Counted from the stretch's first letter, positions 25,278 to 34,751 are shown. The stretch is DNA of 64,000 nucleotides from Hymenobacter setariae (GCF_007713685.1 NZ_VMRJ01000003.1:1-64000); one strand, 5' to 3'. Numbers and translations are program-made. Notes: generated from the sequence alone by a model not told the origin.

Positions 25278-26267
25278 ATGAAGGTAAGCGTTATTGTTCC
25301 GGTTTTTAAAGTAGAAGCTCATATTGAAGCTTGCATACAATCAATTATAGACCAAACGTATCAGGATATAGAAGTAATAGTAGTTGATGATAAATCACCA
25401 GATGCTTCCATTGCTTTGGCAAAAGGAGTGTTTGCTAAAAATAGCTACACGAAATTTAGAATCCTTGAAAATGCTTTCAATAGCGGCGTATCTGTTTCCC
25501 GTAATAATGGACTAGCAATTGCGACGGGTGATTACGTACTATTCGTTGACAGTGACGATACCATAGTGCCTACTATGCTGGCCGAAATGGCAGCTATTGC
25601 AACTGAGCACGACGTTGACATTGTGGTTTGTGATACGTTTCGAGTTCGCACCAGCGAACCCCAAAAGCCCGAAGTATGGAAAGCTAGTCTTACTGGCTTA
25701 GTAGATGGGGCCACGGCGATTGATGCCATGCTGCGTTTTAAGGAAACATCTTATATCTGGAATAATCTCTATCGCAAGTCATTGTTTGATAATATTAAGT
25801 TTGTTGATAATATTTATTATGAGGATATGCTTATTAAGCCGTTATTATGGAAAAAGGCCCGTCAACTGTATTTCTATCCCAAACCTCTTTATAATTATTA
25901 CGAACGAGCTGGGTCAATCACAACCAGATTAGGCGATTTGAATAAATACCTAGGTATTCCGGACTGCTGCCAAGCAATAGAAGACGCTTTTGCGCAGGAT
26001 ACACAGGCTAGCCAGGAAATGCGAGTTAATATGGTCTTGTTTCTCTATACTTGGATTAGAAATTTGACGCTGACTATCACCTCGGCTAATATGCCCTATG
26101 AAGCAGTAAAGCAACTGTTGGATAAATACAGCAGCTATATAAAGTTTTCTAATATTCTGAAAATAGGAAATGGTGTTGATAAACGCTTACCCTTGTTTCT
26201 GCTGATACTGAAGGTTAGTCCTTATTTGTACTGGAAGCGGTTTTCGACGCAGTTACTCGCTAAGTAG
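25278..26267 (+). CDS. family 2 glycosyltransferase, AT-rich
   Basis: 329 aa GT-A glycosyltransferase: KVSVIVPVFKVEAHIEACIQS, IEVIVVDDKSPD, SRNNGLAIATGDYVLFVDSDD, with the DSDD metal site. A C-terminal segment (YWKRFSTQLLAK) is basic. It resembles EpsH/WcaA-type transferases; acceptor and donor are unknown. It is clearly AT-rich against its neighbours, like the other GT2 at 18718-19665, but belongs to a different subfamily. It is divergent from pncB. It is probably a foreign gene for surface sugar decoration. Confidence 0.88.
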   Translation: MKVSVIVPVFKVEAHIEACIQSIIDQTYQDIEVIVVDDKSPDASIALAKGVFAKNSYTKFRILENAFNSGVSVSRNNGLAIATGDYVLFVDSDDTIVPTMLAEMAAIATEHDVDIVVCDTFRVRTSEPQKPEVWKASLTGLVDGATAIDAMLRFKETSYIWNNLYRKSLFDNIKFVDNIYYEDMLIKPLLWKKARQLYFYPKPLYNYYERAGSITTRLGDLNKYLGIPDCCQAIEDAFAQDTQASQEMRVNMVLFLYTWIRNLTLTITSANMPYEAVKQLLDKYSSYIKFSNILKIGNGVDKRLPLFLLILKVSPYLYWKRFSTQLLAK

Positions 26268-26299
26268 CAAAGGGAATGTACTAGTTACGGGTACGCACA

Positions 26300-26350
26300 G
26301 TAGCCCTAGGTGCCGTGTTTGCGCTAGCAGTACACGGTACCTAGGGCTAC
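26300..26350. terminator. 19-bp inverted repeat after the glycosyltransferase gene
   Basis: GTAGCCCTAGGTGCCGTGT (26300-26318) pairs with 26332-26350 with one mismatch. It lies 33 bp past the GT2 stop. There is no strong T-run, so terminator function is inferred from position. Confidence 0.45.
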
Positions 26351-26415
26351 ACTTGTGCCTGTACTAAGGCAAGCTTGACGCCAATGCCGGCGGCTGAGTC
26401 GGCCTGTTCAGGGTG

Positions 26416-26423
26416 TAACTTTG
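26416..26423 (+). promoter_or_regulatory. putative -7 element of gcvP
   Basis: TAACTTTG matches TAnnTTTG exactly, 46 bp before the gcvP ATG. No -33 TTTG is clear. Confidence 0.35.
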
Positions 26424-26468
26424 TCTTAGTAAAAAGCTGCTTTTTAGTCTCGCCTCATATCCCTACCT

Positions 26469-29393
26469 ATGTCGTTCCGATTTAAGCCCGCCGACGTGTT
26501 TGAAACCCGCCACAACGCGCCCGACCACGCCAGCCAGCAAGCTATGCTGCAAGCCGTGGGCGCCGCCGACCTGGCTCAGCTCATCGCCGAAACGGTGCCC
26601 GCCGCCATCCGCCTGCCCCAGGCGCTGGCCCTGCCGCCGGCACTCACTGAGCGCCAGTTCTTAAAGCGCTTCAAGCAGATTGCCGGCCAGAATAAGGTTT
26701 ATAAAAGCTATATCGGCCTAGGGTATCACGACACGACGTTGCCGCCCGTTATCCAGCGCAACATTCTGGAAAACCCCGGGTGGTACACCGCCTATACGCC
26801 CTACCAGGCTGAGATTGCGCAGGGCCGTCTCGAGGCGCTCATTAATTACCAGACAATGGTGATTGACCTCACCGGCCTGCCCATCGCCAACGCCAGCTTG
26901 CTCGACGAGGCTACCGCCGCCGCCGAGGCGCTGCACCTGCTGCACTCGCAAACCAAGAAGAAAAACGCCACTAAGTTCTTTGTCTCGGAGCAGGTGCTGC
27001 CCCAAACTATCGACGTGCTGCGCACCCGCGCCACGCCCCTAGGTATCGAGTTGGTGGTAGGTGACCACCGCACGGCCGACCTAGCCGATGAGGCGCTGTT
27101 TGGAGCCATTGTGCAGTACCCCGGCGCCAACGGCACGGTGTTCGACTACAAAGAATTTATTGATAACGCCCACGCCAACAACCTGTTTGTGGTAATGGCA
27201 GCCGACCTGCTGGCGCTCACGCTCCTCACGTCGCCTGGCGAGCTGGGTGCCGATATCTGCGTAGGCTCGTCGCAGCGCTTCGGCGTGCCGATGGGCTTTG
27301 GTGGTCCACACGCAGGCTTCTTCTCGTGCAAAGACCAGTTTAAGCGTGTTATTCCCGGCCGCATCATCGGCCAAAGCGTGGACGCAGCTGGCAATAAAGC
27401 TTACCGCATGGCGCTGCAAACCCGCGAGCAGCACATTCGCCGCGAAAAGGCTACCTCCAACATCTGCACCGCGCAGGTGCTATTGAGTGTGCTGGCTGGT
27501 ATGTTTGCCGTGTACCACGGCCCGAAAGGCATCCGCCAGTTCGCTGTGAACACGCACCTGTTTGCTCAGATTCTAGAGGCCGAATTGAAGGCTCTGGGCG
27601 TAGAGCAGTTGAACAGCAATTACTTTGACACGTTGAGCTTGCGCCTCGAAAGCCACGAGATGCAGCAGGCGCTGAAAACGGAAGCCGAAGCGGCTGGCAT
27701 CAACTTCCGCTACTATGAGGACACGCTGGTGGGCATCAGCCTGCACCAGAACGTGGAGTTTGATGATGTGCGCGATATCGTAGACATCTTCGCCAAGGTC
27801 CTAGGTAAGGAAGTGGCTACCCCAGCTGCCCCCACCGCCGAGGCCGAGCTGACGCTGACCTGGCCCGAAAGCCTGCAGCGCACTAGTGAGTACCTCACGC
27901 ACCCCGTCTTCAACACGCACCACGCCGAGCATGAGCTGCTGCGCTACATGAAGCAGCTCGAAAATAAGGACTTGAGCCTTGCGCACAGCATGATTCCCTT
28001 AGGGTCGTGCACCATGAAGCTCAATGCCACGGCTGAGATGATACCCGTGACCTGGCCCGAAATCGGCCAGCTGCACCCCTTCGCCCCGGCCGACCAAACG
28101 GTAGGCTACCAGCAAATCATCCGCGACTTGCAAGCTTGGCTCTGCGAGGTGACCGGTTTCGCGGCCGTCAGCCTCCAACCCAACTCGGGTGCTAACGGCG
28201 AGTATGCCGGCCTGCTAGCCATTCGTGGCTACCACCTCAGCCGCGGCGACAACCACCGCACGGTGGCCCTCATCCCAGCTTCGGCTCACGGCACCAACCC
28301 TGCCTCGGCTGTGATGGCTGGCATGCAGGTAGTAGTGGTGAAAAGCACCGACGAAGGCAACGTGGATATGGACGACCTACGCGCCAAAATCGCGCAGCAC
28401 GCCGACCGCCTCTCGTGCCTCATGGTGACCTACCCCAGCACGCATGGCGTGTACGAGGAAACGATTATCGAAATCTGCGAGCTCATTCACCAGGCCGGTG
28501 GCCGGGTGTATATGGACGGCGCCAACATGAACGCCCAGGTAGGCCTCACCTCGCCCGCTAGCATCGGGGCCGATGTGTGCCACCTCAACCTGCACAAAAC
28601 CTTCTGCATTCCGCACGGCGGCGGCGGCCCTGGCGTGGGCCCCATCGGCGTGGTAGAAGATTTGATTCCTTACCTGCCAGGCCACGTAGTGGTGCCGGTA
28701 GAAGGCCGCGACAGCGGTGCCGTGTCGGCCGCGCCATATGGCTCGGCGAGCATTCTGCCCATCTCTTACGCCTACATTTCGATGATGGGCGGCGCAGGCA
28801 TCACCCGCGCTACCGAGTTGGCTATTCTGAATGCCAACTACATTAAGGCTCGTCTCGAGGCGCACTACCCCGTGCTTTACACTGGCGCCCAAGGTCGTTG
28901 TGCCCACGAGATGATTCTCGACTGCCGCCACTTCAAAAAGGCTGGCATTGAGGTAGAAGACATTGCTAAGCGTTTGATGGACTACGGCTTTCATGCGCCT
29001 ACGGTGAGCTTCCCGGTAGCTGGCACACTCATGATTGAGCCCACGGAGAGCGAGAGCAAAGAGGAACTCGACCGCTTCTGCGATGCCATGATTGCCATCC
29101 GTAAGGAAATCACGGAGGTAGAAGAAGGCCGCGCCGACGCTAAGGAAAACGTGCTTAAGCACGCCCCGCACACCGCTGCCATCGTGCTCACCCAGGAGTG
29201 GACGCGTCCCTACTCGCGCGAGCAGGCTGTTTACCCGCTGCCTTACGTGCGCAATGCCAAGTTCTGGCCCACTGTGAGCCGCATCGATTCGGCCTACGGC
29301 GACCGCAACCTCATTTGCAGCTGCACGCCATTGGAGGAGTACGCAGACGAGCCCGAACAACTGGTTTCGACTGACAAAGGCCCGTCGTACTAG
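26469..29393 (+). CDS. gcvP: glycine dehydrogenase (decarboxylating), P protein
   Basis: 974 aa single-chain P protein of the glycine cleavage system, homologous along its whole length to the usual ~950-aa form. It decarboxylates glycine and passes aminomethyl to lipoyl-H protein. The N-terminal half has [18 protein letters not shown] and [16 protein letters not shown]; the C-terminal half has [32 protein letters not shown] and the PLP lysine in [15 protein letters not shown]. gcvT and gcvH are not in the window. lipA, which makes its partner's lipoyl group, lies 2.4 kb away on the other strand. Confidence 0.96.
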   Translation: MSFRFKPADVFETRHNAPDHASQQAMLQAVGAADLAQLIAETVPAAIRLPQALALPPALTERQFLKRFKQIAGQNKVYKSYIGLGYHDTTLPPVIQRNILENPGWYTAYTPYQAEIAQGRLEALINYQTMVIDLTGLPIANASLLDEATAAAEALHLLHSQTKKKNATKFFVSEQVLPQTIDVLRTRATPLGIELVVGDHRTADLADEALFGAIVQYPGANGTVFDYKEFIDNAHANNLFVVMAADLLALTLLTSPGELGADICVGSSQRFGVPMGFGGPHAGFFSCKDQFKRVIPGRIIGQSVDAAGNKAYRMALQTREQHIRREKATSNICTAQVLLSVLAGMFAVYHGPKGIRQFAVNTHLFAQILEAELKALGVEQLNSNYFDTLSLRLESHEMQQALKTEAEAAGINFRYYEDTLVGISLHQNVEFDDVRDIVDIFAKVLGKEVATPAAPTAEAELTLTWPESLQRTSEYLTHPVFNTHHAEHELLRYMKQLENKDLSLAHSMIPLGSCTMKLNATAEMIPVTWPEIGQLHPFAPADQTVGYQQIIRDLQAWLCEVTGFAAVSLQPNSGANGEYAGLLAIRGYHLSRGDNHRTVALIPASAHGTNPASAVMAGMQVVVVKSTDEGNVDMDDLRAKIAQHADRLSCLMVTYPSTHGVYEETIIEICELIHQAGGRVYMDGANMNAQVGLTSPASIGADVCHLNLHKTFCIPHGGGGPGVGPIGVVEDLIPYLPGHVVVPVEGRDSGAVSAAPYGSASILPISYAYISMMGGAGITRATELAILNANYIKARLEAHYPVLYTGAQGRCAHEMILDCRHFKKAGIEVEDIAKRLMDYGFHAPTVSFPVAGTLMIEPTESESKEELDRFCDAMIAIRKEITEVEEGRADAKENVLKHAPHTAAIVLTQEWTRPYSREQAVYPLPYVRNAKFWPTVSRIDSAYGDRNLICSCTPLEEYADEPEQLVSTDKGPSY

Positions 29394-29404
29394 GTTTAAA
29401 AAGC

Positions 29405-29490
29405 CTGTCATGCTGAGCTTGCGAAGCATCTTATCACATCAGAGGCAGTAATCTAACGTGATAAGATGCTTCGCAAGCTCAGCATGACAG
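29405..29490. repeat. dispersed palindrome, copy C (after gcvP)
   Basis: CTGTCATGCTGAGCTTGCG... at 29405 and its complement ending GCATGACAG at 29490 have nearly perfect ~33-bp arms with a loop of about 20 bases. It lies 11 bp past the gcvP stop and may serve as its terminator. Confidence 0.8.
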
Positions 29491-29553
29491 ACGATTTTTA
29501 AGCGCAATACAATGTCTCCGCTCTGCGTTAAACCTACGCAGTCCGCCATCATC

Positions 29554-29603
29554 AAAAACACGCCAGACTGAGCTTGCACAAGCCCTCGGTATGGCGTGTT
29601 TTG
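29554..29603 (+). terminator. hairpin in the gcvP-DUF4136 gap
   Basis: AAAACACGCCA near 29555-29565 pairs with TGGCGTGTTTT (29592-29602). Confidence 0.5.
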
Positions 29604-29622
29604 GGTTGTTAGCCTAGCTAAT

Positions 29623-29648
29623 AAAAGTAGTCGGCTTGCCTACTTTTT
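29623..29648 (+). terminator. short hairpin with T-run
   Basis: AAAAGTAG (29623-29630) pairs with CTACTTTT (29640-29647), followed by further T's. Together with the repeat at 29405 and the hairpin at 29554, it leaves little other content in this 330-bp gap. Confidence 0.5.
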
Positions 29649-29723
29649 TTGGAACATTGCTCAGGTGGGCAGCGTTAAGTCAGTACCTCCGCAAGCAGGA
29701 TTATCTTATTAATTTTTAGCCTT

Positions 29724-30344
29724 ATGAACCGCATCACTCGTTTTCTGGCCCGCCCGGCCGCACTGGCGGTCACGGGCCTGGCACTAACCTTCGGGGTAGG
29801 CGCCTGCACCACGGCCAACGTGGCTTCAACCAGCGATTTTGACCACGCCGTCAACTTCCGTGCTTATAAAACTTGGGCTTGGTACCCTAAGCAAGCCAAT
29901 GACACAGAAGGTGGCCCCGCCCGTGGCTACGAGTCCTTCACCGACCAGCGCATTCGCGATGCCGTGACGAAGGACCTAGGCGCCAAAGGCCTGACTGAAG
30001 TGGCTGGCAATGCTAGCCCCGATGTATTTGTAGCTTACAGCGTACGCATCGAAAACCAGCAGCAACGGGTGGGCGGTAGCCCCTTTGGCTATGGTTATCC
30101 CTATGGCTACGGTTACGGTGGGTATGGCTATGGCTACCCCTACGGTGGTTCGTACAACTACAAAGCTGGCACGGTTATCATCGATATCGTGGATGCTAAG
30201 CGCAAGGAGCTAGCATGGCGCGGTACTGGCCAAGCGCAGCTCGACAAAAACACGATTACGGAAGAAGAAACCTACCGCATCGTGAACAGCGTACTCGGCA
30301 ACTATCCGCCTACTGACACCCGCCAGCGTCAAGCTTATCGCTAA
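29724..30344 (+). CDS. DUF4136 lipoprotein with a Gly/Tyr-rich insert
   Basis: 206 aa. The signal ends at the lipobox in TFGVGAC (Cys at about residue 28), so it is predicted to be lipid-anchored. The DUF4136 pattern is visible: DFDHAVNFRAYKTWAWYP, then FTDQRIRDAVTKDLGAKGL, VFVAYSVRIENQQQ and a C-terminal TVIIDIVDAKRKELAWRGTG. In the middle, about 30 residues are almost all Gly, Tyr and Pro in short repeats (GYGYPYGYGYGG). DUF4136 proteins are periplasm-facing lipoproteins of unknown function. It ends in a shared bidirectional terminator. Confidence 0.85.
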   Translation: MNRITRFLARPAALAVTGLALTFGVGACTTANVASTSDFDHAVNFRAYKTWAWYPKQANDTEGGPARGYESFTDQRIRDAVTKDLGAKGLTEVAGNASPDVFVAYSVRIENQQQRVGGSPFGYGYPYGYGYGGYGYGYPYGGSYNYKAGTVIIDIVDAKRKELAWRGTGQAQLDKNTITEEETYRIVNSVLGNYPPTDTRQRQAYR

Positions 30345-30370
30345 GCGACTGGCTGACCATTAGGTAAGTT

Positions 30371-30410
30371 ACAAAAAAGCCTCGCCAAATTTGGCGAGGC
30401 TTTTTGTTTT
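30371..30410. terminator. bidirectional terminator
   Basis: ACAAAAAAGCCTCGCCAAA pairs with TTTGGCGAGGCTTTTTGT, and T-runs lie on both strands. It sits between the convergent DUF4136 and DUF805 genes. Confidence 0.8.
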
Positions 30411-30784
30411 TAGGCTAATGCGAAGGGCGGGGTGGCTGGCTGCGAAGGCGAAGGACCGAAGCGGTTGGGCCCGGCTGTGCCCGATACAAAAGCTAGGGCG
30501 CTACCTAGGCCAATGCTAACTAGGGGTACAAGTATGAACAAGAGCCACCAGCCTCGCAAGTCTAGGTCGTGCAGGCGCTTGACACCTTGCACGACTACCA
30601 TGTAAAAGCAGAAGACAATGCCAGCGAACGCTATATTTCTCCAATGCGCTGCTGTATCGTTCAGTTGATACTCAGCGAACCGTGGTAGGCCGTAGCAGAT
30701 AAATGCTAGTAAATACAGCGCTGGTACACGCCAGAAGTATGGCCAGCGACTAATTCGGCCGGTAGGGTAAAAATGATGCAGCAT
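30410..30784 (-). CDS. DUF805 membrane protein
   Basis: 124 aa with the DUF805 pattern: N-terminal YPTGRISRWPYFWRVPAL, the conserved VQGVKRLHDLDLRGWWLLF, then a membrane segment and GTAGPNRFGPSP near the C-terminus. Three or four hydrophobic segments predict an inner-membrane protein. No function is established for the family. The ATG at 30784 begins the protein directly before the conserved FYPTGRISR block. Confidence 0.85.
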   Translation of the reverse strand: MLHHFYPTGRISRWPYFWRVPALYLLAFICYGLPRFAEYQLNDTAAHWRNIAFAGIVFCFYMVVVQGVKRLHDLDLRGWWLLFILVPLVSIGLGSALAFVSGTAGPNRFGPSPSQPATPPFALA

Positions 30785-30847
30785 TAAAGCGAAGGTACTA
30801 ACCTAGCCTGAACTGCTGCAACTATTTATGCCTTGCTAATAAGTAGA

Positions 30848-31759
30848 TTAGATAGGTACATTAACATGGCGCTCGGCGTGGTACGACGAGCGTACTAGCG
30901 GGCCGCTTTCCACGTACTTCAGGCCGCGGGCCAAGCCCTCTTCCTTATAGCGGGCGAAAGTATCAGGGTGGATGAACTCGGCTACTTCGAGGTGGCGCTT
31001 GGTGGGTTGTAGGTACTGCCCTAGGGTCAGGATATCGAGGCCATTAGCCACGAGGTCATCCATAGCCTGGTGCACTTCGTCAGCGGTTTCGCCAAGGCCC
31101 AGCATGATGCCCGACTTGGTGCGGTGCCCTTGCAGCTTGGTGCGGCGAATCTGCTCCAGCGAGCGGTCGTACTTGCCCTGGGGGCGCACGAGGCGGTAGA
31201 GGCTGCCCACAGTCTCCATGTTGTGCGAAATCACTTCCTGGCCGCCCGAAATCATCACGTCCAGCGCGGCCCAGTTGGCTTTCACGTCGGGTATCAGCGT
31301 TTCGATGGTCGTTTCGGGGCTCAGCTCTTTGGTGAACACCACCGTGTCGCGCCACACACTGGCGCCGCGGTCTTTCAGCTCATCGCGGTTCACGCTGGTG
31401 ATAACGGCGTGCTTTACTTTCATGAGGCTAATGGCCTCGGCCACGCGGCGGGGCTCATCGAGGTCTAGCTCGGAAGGGCGGCCGGTAGCCACGGCGCAAA
31501 ACGAGCACGAGCGGGTGCAGACATTGCCAAGTATCATGAACGTGGCCGTGCCCGCGCCCCAGCACTCACCCATATTGGGACAATTGCCTGATTCGCAGAT
31601 GGTATGCAGCTTATGCTCATCTACTAGCTTGCGCACAGCGGCGTAGTCGGGGCCAATAGGCAGCTTCACGCGCAGCCAATCGGGCTTGCGTGGGCGAGCC
31701 GGAGCCACGGGTTCGGGCTGAGGCTGAATAATAGGCAGGGAAAGCAGCATCGTATCCAT
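30848..31759 (-). CDS. lipA: lipoyl synthase
   Basis: 303 aa radical-SAM enzyme that inserts two sulfurs into protein-bound octanoate. Both clusters are visible: the auxiliary cluster in [13 protein letters not shown] and the radical-SAM CxxxCxxC in [60 protein letters not shown] and the C-terminal RSSYHAERH complete the family pattern. It supports the E1-type 2-oxoacid complex and the glycine cleavage system, both of which have genes nearby. A near -7 match (TAACTTTA on the minus strand) lies just before the ATG. Confidence 0.95.
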   Translation of the reverse strand: MDTMLLSLPIIQPQPEPVAPARPRKPDWLRVKLPIGPDYAAVRKLVDEHKLHTICESGNCPNMGECWGAGTATFMILGNVCTRSCSFCAVATGRPSELDLDEPRRVAEAISLMKVKHAVITSVNRDELKDRGASVWRDTVVFTKELSPETTIETLIPDVKANWAALDVMISGGQEVISHNMETVGSLYRLVRPQGKYDRSLEQIRRTKLQGHRTKSGIMLGLGETADEVHQAMDDLVANGLDILTLGQYLQPTKRHLEVAEFIHPDTFARYKEEGLARGLKYVESGPLVRSSYHAERHVNVPI

Positions 31760-31774
31760 AGTGTAAAGTTAACA

Positions 31775-31805
31775 ACAAAGCCCAGGCAAAGTGCCCGGGC
31801 TTTGT
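31775..31805 (-). terminator. terminator of the 31839-32684 gene
   Basis: ACAAAGCCCAGGCA (31775-31788) pairs with TGCCCGGGCTTTGT (31792-31805) with one mismatch. It lies between the outer-membrane protein gene and lipA, both on the minus strand. Confidence 0.6.
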
Positions 31806-31838
31806 GCTGGTTCCGCGTAGGGGCTACCCTAGGTGGGG

Positions 31839-32684
31839 CTAGCTACGGTGGCCCAGGTAAAGCGTGAGGTAAACCGACGGGAAGAACTGCTTGTTCAGCA
31901 CGTCGGGCGACACGGGTGCGGCGGGCGTCGACGAGTCTAGGGTAACCAAGCGCCTGGTATAGGCTTCGAGCAAAAAGCCGACCTCGGCGCCAGCTACCGC
32001 ATCGCGGTAGCGGCCATACTCGAAGCTGAGGCCGCCGCGCAAATGCACGCCCGGCACCACCTGCGTTTTGCTAATGCCCGCGAAGAATGGCGCCCGGTCC
32101 ACGATGGCCTGCGGGGCCGTGTGCTTGCCGGGGTCATACTGTTCGTTTACAATGACATCGTTGGCGCTAGGCCGGCCCGTTTGGGCATAGGTGTAGTCGT
32201 AGCTGATGTAGTAGGGCATCAGCAGCCCTAGCGATGGCCCGGCACTCAGCAGTCCATTTACTTGCACGCCCGACTCAGCAGCTTTGTGGAATAAGATGCG
32301 CTGAATGCCAATGGATGGCCGCAGGGCAAAAGCGTAGTTGGTTTTGTAAGCCGTAAACGTGCCCCCAAAGTCGCTGATGACGCTTTCTTCCTTGGGGTTC
32401 TTAAAAAAGACACCCTCCAAGCTCCAAAACCAGAGGGTGTTGCTGTTCATTGTGCGGGCCGAACGCACGTTGACCCCCCCAATGAGCCCACCTTGGGTAT
32501 TAAAGTTGACGCCAAACACGGTTTCGTGCTGGTACGACTGCTCGTCGGACGGGGCCGCCGAGGGCACCACCGTCAGTACCGGCTGAGGCGTAGGCACTGG
32601 CTGCGCTACCGCCTGCCCCCAGGCCGGGGCCGCCGCTAAGCCCCCCAGGCCCACCAGCCCTCCAATAGTCAGAAGTTTCTTCAT
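31839..32684 (-). CDS. secreted or outer-membrane beta-rich protein, unknown
   Basis: 281 aa from the ATG at 32684. The signal peptide is KKLLTIGGLVGLGGLAAAPAWGQ. A Pro/Val/Thr linker precedes alternating hydrophobic strands (VFGVNFNTQGGLIGGVNVRS, LWFWSLEGVFFKNP, GVHLRGGLSFEYGRYRD) and a C-terminal SVYLTLYLGHRS, as expected of a small outer-membrane barrel. The pattern is common in Bacteroidota proteins with no assigned role. An exact -7 match upstream (32693-32700) lies inside the longer reading frame, which supports this start. Confidence 0.65.
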   Translation of the reverse strand: MKKLLTIGGLVGLGGLAAAPAWGQAVAQPVPTPQPVLTVVPSAAPSDEQSYQHETVFGVNFNTQGGLIGGVNVRSARTMNSNTLWFWSLEGVFFKNPKEESVISDFGGTFTAYKTNYAFALRPSIGIQRILFHKAAESGVQVNGLLSAGPSLGLLMPYYISYDYTYAQTGRPSANDVIVNEQYDPGKHTAPQAIVDRAPFFAGISKTQVVPGVHLRGGLSFEYGRYRDAVAGAEVGFLLEAYTRRLVTLDSSTPAAPVSPDVLNKQFFPSVYLTLYLGHRS

Positions 32685-32692
32685 AAGTAAGT

Positions 32693-32700
32693 CAAAAATA
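32693..32700 (-). promoter_or_regulatory. putative -7 element of the 31839-32684 gene
   Basis: On the minus strand TATTTTTG matches TAnnTTTG exactly, 8 bp from the ATG at 32684, so the leader would be only a few bases. Confidence 0.4.
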
Positions 32701-32788
32701 GCACAGTTGGCGTGTACAGCAGCTGAAAGTAACAAAAGAAGAAAAGCGACTTTTCGGGCGGTTGGCGGCAGGTAAGTAGCTTCGCGGT

Positions 32789-33205
32789 ATGATGACCGCT
32801 CCTACCGCCACTGCCCGCTACGAAGGGCAACTTCGCACCGAAGCCACGCATGTGGCCTCGGGCACTAGCATTCAAACCGACGCGCCCGTGGACAACCATG
32901 GCCGGGGCGAAGCTTTCTCGCCGACCGACCTAGTCGGCACGGCCCTAGGTACCTGCATTCTGACTACGATGGCCATTGTGGCCGAGCGCCATCAGCTTGA
33001 CCTGAAAGGCAGCACCATGCAGGTGAAAAAAATAATGAGCCAAGATGCTCCGCGGCGCATTGTGCAGTTCGATGTAGACCTGCAACTGCCAGCCAGCCTC
33101 AGCGAGAGCGACCGTGCCCTGCTAGAGCGCGTGGCCCACACCTGCCCCGTGGCGCTGAGCCTGAACCCCGAAATTCGGCAAGAGGTTCGCTTTAGCTATC
33201 AATAA
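32789..33205 (+). CDS. OsmC family peroxiredoxin-like protein
   Basis: 138 aa, the usual OsmC length. Both redox Cys are present: one in VGTALGTCILTTMAI and one in RVAHTCPVALSLNPEI. GEAFSPTDLV precedes the first. OsmC proteins reduce organic hydroperoxides with thiol help. A bacillithiol-linked gene (ytxJ) lies convergently next door, which fits thiol-based redox defence. The stop codon lies inside the left arm of the hairpin at 33198-33270. Confidence 0.9.
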   Translation: MMTAPTATARYEGQLRTEATHVASGTSIQTDAPVDNHGRGEAFSPTDLVGTALGTCILTTMAIVAERHQLDLKGSTMQVKKIMSQDAPRRIVQFDVDLQLPASLSESDRALLERVAHTCPVALSLNPEIRQEVRFSYQ

Positions 33206-33270
33206 GCAATGCGCAATTAGCAGCTGCTTAACTGCCTAGAGCAGCTGCTAATTGCGCATTACTTATTGAT
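33198..33270. terminator. 31-bp inverted repeat, bidirectional terminator
   Basis: Arms 33198-33228 and 33240-33270 pair with one mismatch around an 11-base loop. The left arm begins within the OsmC stop region; the right arm ends 10 bp from the ytxJ stop. Confidence 0.7.
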
Positions 33271-33279
33271 AACCGATAA

Positions 33280-33627
33280 TTAACTCACGGCGTCGGCTAC
33301 GTCGGCGAGGCGGATGCCCATGTGCGAGGCATCGTAAGTGCACTTGCCATCTTGGATAAGCAGCAGCTGGGGCGACTCGTGTTGCACGCCAAACTCCTGC
33401 GCAATCTGGGTCGAGATGGGCCGGAAGCGCAGCAAATCGAGGTAGTAGAGCGTCGTGCTCTCGGGCAGGGCAGCGTCGGGCCACTGGCGCTCGAGCTTGG
33501 CTTTGGCCGTGGCGCTGATGGAGCAGGTGGTGCTGTGCTTGAAGATAAGAACGGGATGCTCGTGCGATTCGCGCACAATATCAGCTAGTTGGTCGGGTTG
33601 CGTGAGGGGAAGCCAAGAGGTAGCCAT
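33280..33627 (-). CDS. ytxJ: bacillithiol-system redox protein YtxJ
   Basis: 115 aa monothiol protein. It has WLPLTQPDQLADIV at the N-terminus, then VLIFKHSTTCSISATAKAKL, the hallmark YtxJ active-site region with one Cys, and LLRFRPISTQIAQEFGVQHESPQLLLI, which resembles the thioredoxin-fold cis-Pro region. YtxJ is thought to act as a bacilliredoxin-like protein on bacillithiolated targets. bshC, the last enzyme of bacillithiol synthesis, is in this same window at 45794, which supports the call. Confidence 0.9.
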   Translation of the reverse strand: MATSWLPLTQPDQLADIVRESHEHPVLIFKHSTTCSISATAKAKLERQWPDAALPESTTLYYLDLLRFRPISTQIAQEFGVQHESPQLLLIQDGKCTYDASHMGIRLADVADAVS

Positions 33628-33651
33628 AACTAAAGCTAGAAACGAAGAAAA

Positions 33652-33942
33652 TTACTTTTTAGACTTGCGTAACCGCAAGCCGGGGTATTTGGGTTCGGTT
33701 ACGTGCGGCGTGCCATCGCGGTCGAAGCGAGGCTCGTCGGCCGCCCCTGGCACGGGTGCCACCGACGCGCCCCGCTTGAGCTGGCGGCGCGACACGGCCA
33801 GGTGGCTGTCTTTGTAGGCAGCATCGGTAGCGCGGGCCTCGCGCAGGGCCCGCCGATTGGCAGCGCGCTGCTGGCTGAGGCTGCTAGGTGTCGTTTGGGC
33901 CGGCGTAGCCAGCAGTAGCGCAAAAGCTAGGTGAATAAGCAT
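33652..33942 (-). CDS. small secreted protein, unknown
   Basis: 96 aa. A signal peptide (LIHLAFALLLATPAQT) precedes an Arg/Ala-rich, probably disordered chain ending in LRLRKSKK. No family was recognised. It lies 24 bp downstream of the lipoprotein gene at 33967, and ytxJ follows 24 bp further on, so the three may form one transcript. Confidence 0.55.
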   Translation of the reverse strand: MLIHLAFALLLATPAQTTPSSLSQQRAANRRALREARATDAAYKDSHLAVSRRQLKRGASVAPVPGAADEPRFDRDGTPHVTEPKYPGLRLRKSKK

Positions 33943-33966
33943 CGCAGGGAGGAAAAAAGAGTGGGC

Positions 33967-34632
33967 TTAGTAGTCGGGGCGTTCCTGCGTGGGGTCGGGC
34001 TTTGGAACCGGCGCTTTCTTGGCCTTCTTCTCTTTCGGCGCCTTCTCTTCCTTGACCTTGGGCGCTTTTTCCTCTTTCACTTTAGGCTCTTTCACCTTGA
34101 TTTCCTTCACCTGCGGCGCTTTAGTAGGCGGAGCGGGAGTAGGCTCGTTGGCGGGGCTGCTGTCGGTGGGCTGGCCTAGGGGCGTGGCGTCGTTCTTGGC
34201 ACCGCGTGGGCGGCTCTCGCCCTTGGAATGCTTGCGCAGGCGGCGATTTTCGCGGCTGGCTTCGCGCGGCTTCAGGGGCCTGGTATCGTAGTGGTGGTAC
34301 TGGCGGCGCTTGAGTTTGGGCTTTTTGACCAGCAGTTGCTTGTCGTACTTGAGCTTCGTGCCCTCGGGCAGCTCGTTGTACGTCAGCTTGTTGTCGGCCT
34401 TGTCTTTGGAGGCGCCCGCTGCATTGGGGTCGGTGGCGCCAGTCGTGATTTCCTCCATCTTGAGCACCTGGCCTTTGTGGCGCGCTTTTTCGGCCGCCCG
34501 GTATTTGGCCTTGGCCTCGGCCGTCATACTGGGCGAAGGGAGGCGGCGCGGGTGGAAGACTTTATCGTACACCGAGCAGCTGGCCAGCAAGGCCAGCAAA
34601 AGCGGCAAGAACGAGTGTAGAAAAGATTTCAC
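33967..34632 (-). CDS. lipoprotein with Lys/Glu heptad-like repeats
   Basis: 221 aa from a GTG at 34632. Lipoprotein signal KSFLHSFLPLLLALLASC with Cys at residue 19. The body is very basic and low-complexity: a Lys/Arg-rich middle (KKPKLKRRQYHHYDTRPL), then a Pro-rich spacer, then short repeats of the type VKEEKAPK. It is probably largely disordered. Such proteins may tether to anionic polymers or peptidoglycan, but that is a guess. The ATG-less start is accepted because the signal peptide begins exactly there. Confidence 0.6.
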   Translation of the reverse strand: MKSFLHSFLPLLLALLASCSVYDKVFHPRRLPSPSMTAEAKAKYRAAEKARHKGQVLKMEEITTGATDPNAAGASKDKADNKLTYNELPEGTKLKYDKQLLVKKPKLKRRQYHHYDTRPLKPREASRENRRLRKHSKGESRPRGAKNDATPLGQPTDSSPANEPTPAPPTKAPQVKEIKVKEPKVKEEKAPKVKEEKAPKEKKAKKAPVPKPDPTQERPDY

Positions 34633-34751
34633 CGAAACGAGAAAATTGCGTGAGCTGGAAGGTACGAAAGGTAGAGGTTAGTGGCTAGTGAGTAGTGCTT
34701 AATGGTAAGCTGTCCACTAATAACTAACCGCTAAACACTAACAACTAAACA

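Noticed and set aside
28377..29429. Long 350-codon minus-strand frame under gcvP
   Set aside because: It is antisense to the strongly conserved 3' part of gcvP and is His/Val/Ala-rich as expected of a GC-rich antisense shadow.
34633..34751. Repeated CTAA/CTAAC-rich stretch before the E1 gene end as a microsatellite
   Set aside because: The repeats are irregular and short; it looks like AT-rich spacer only.
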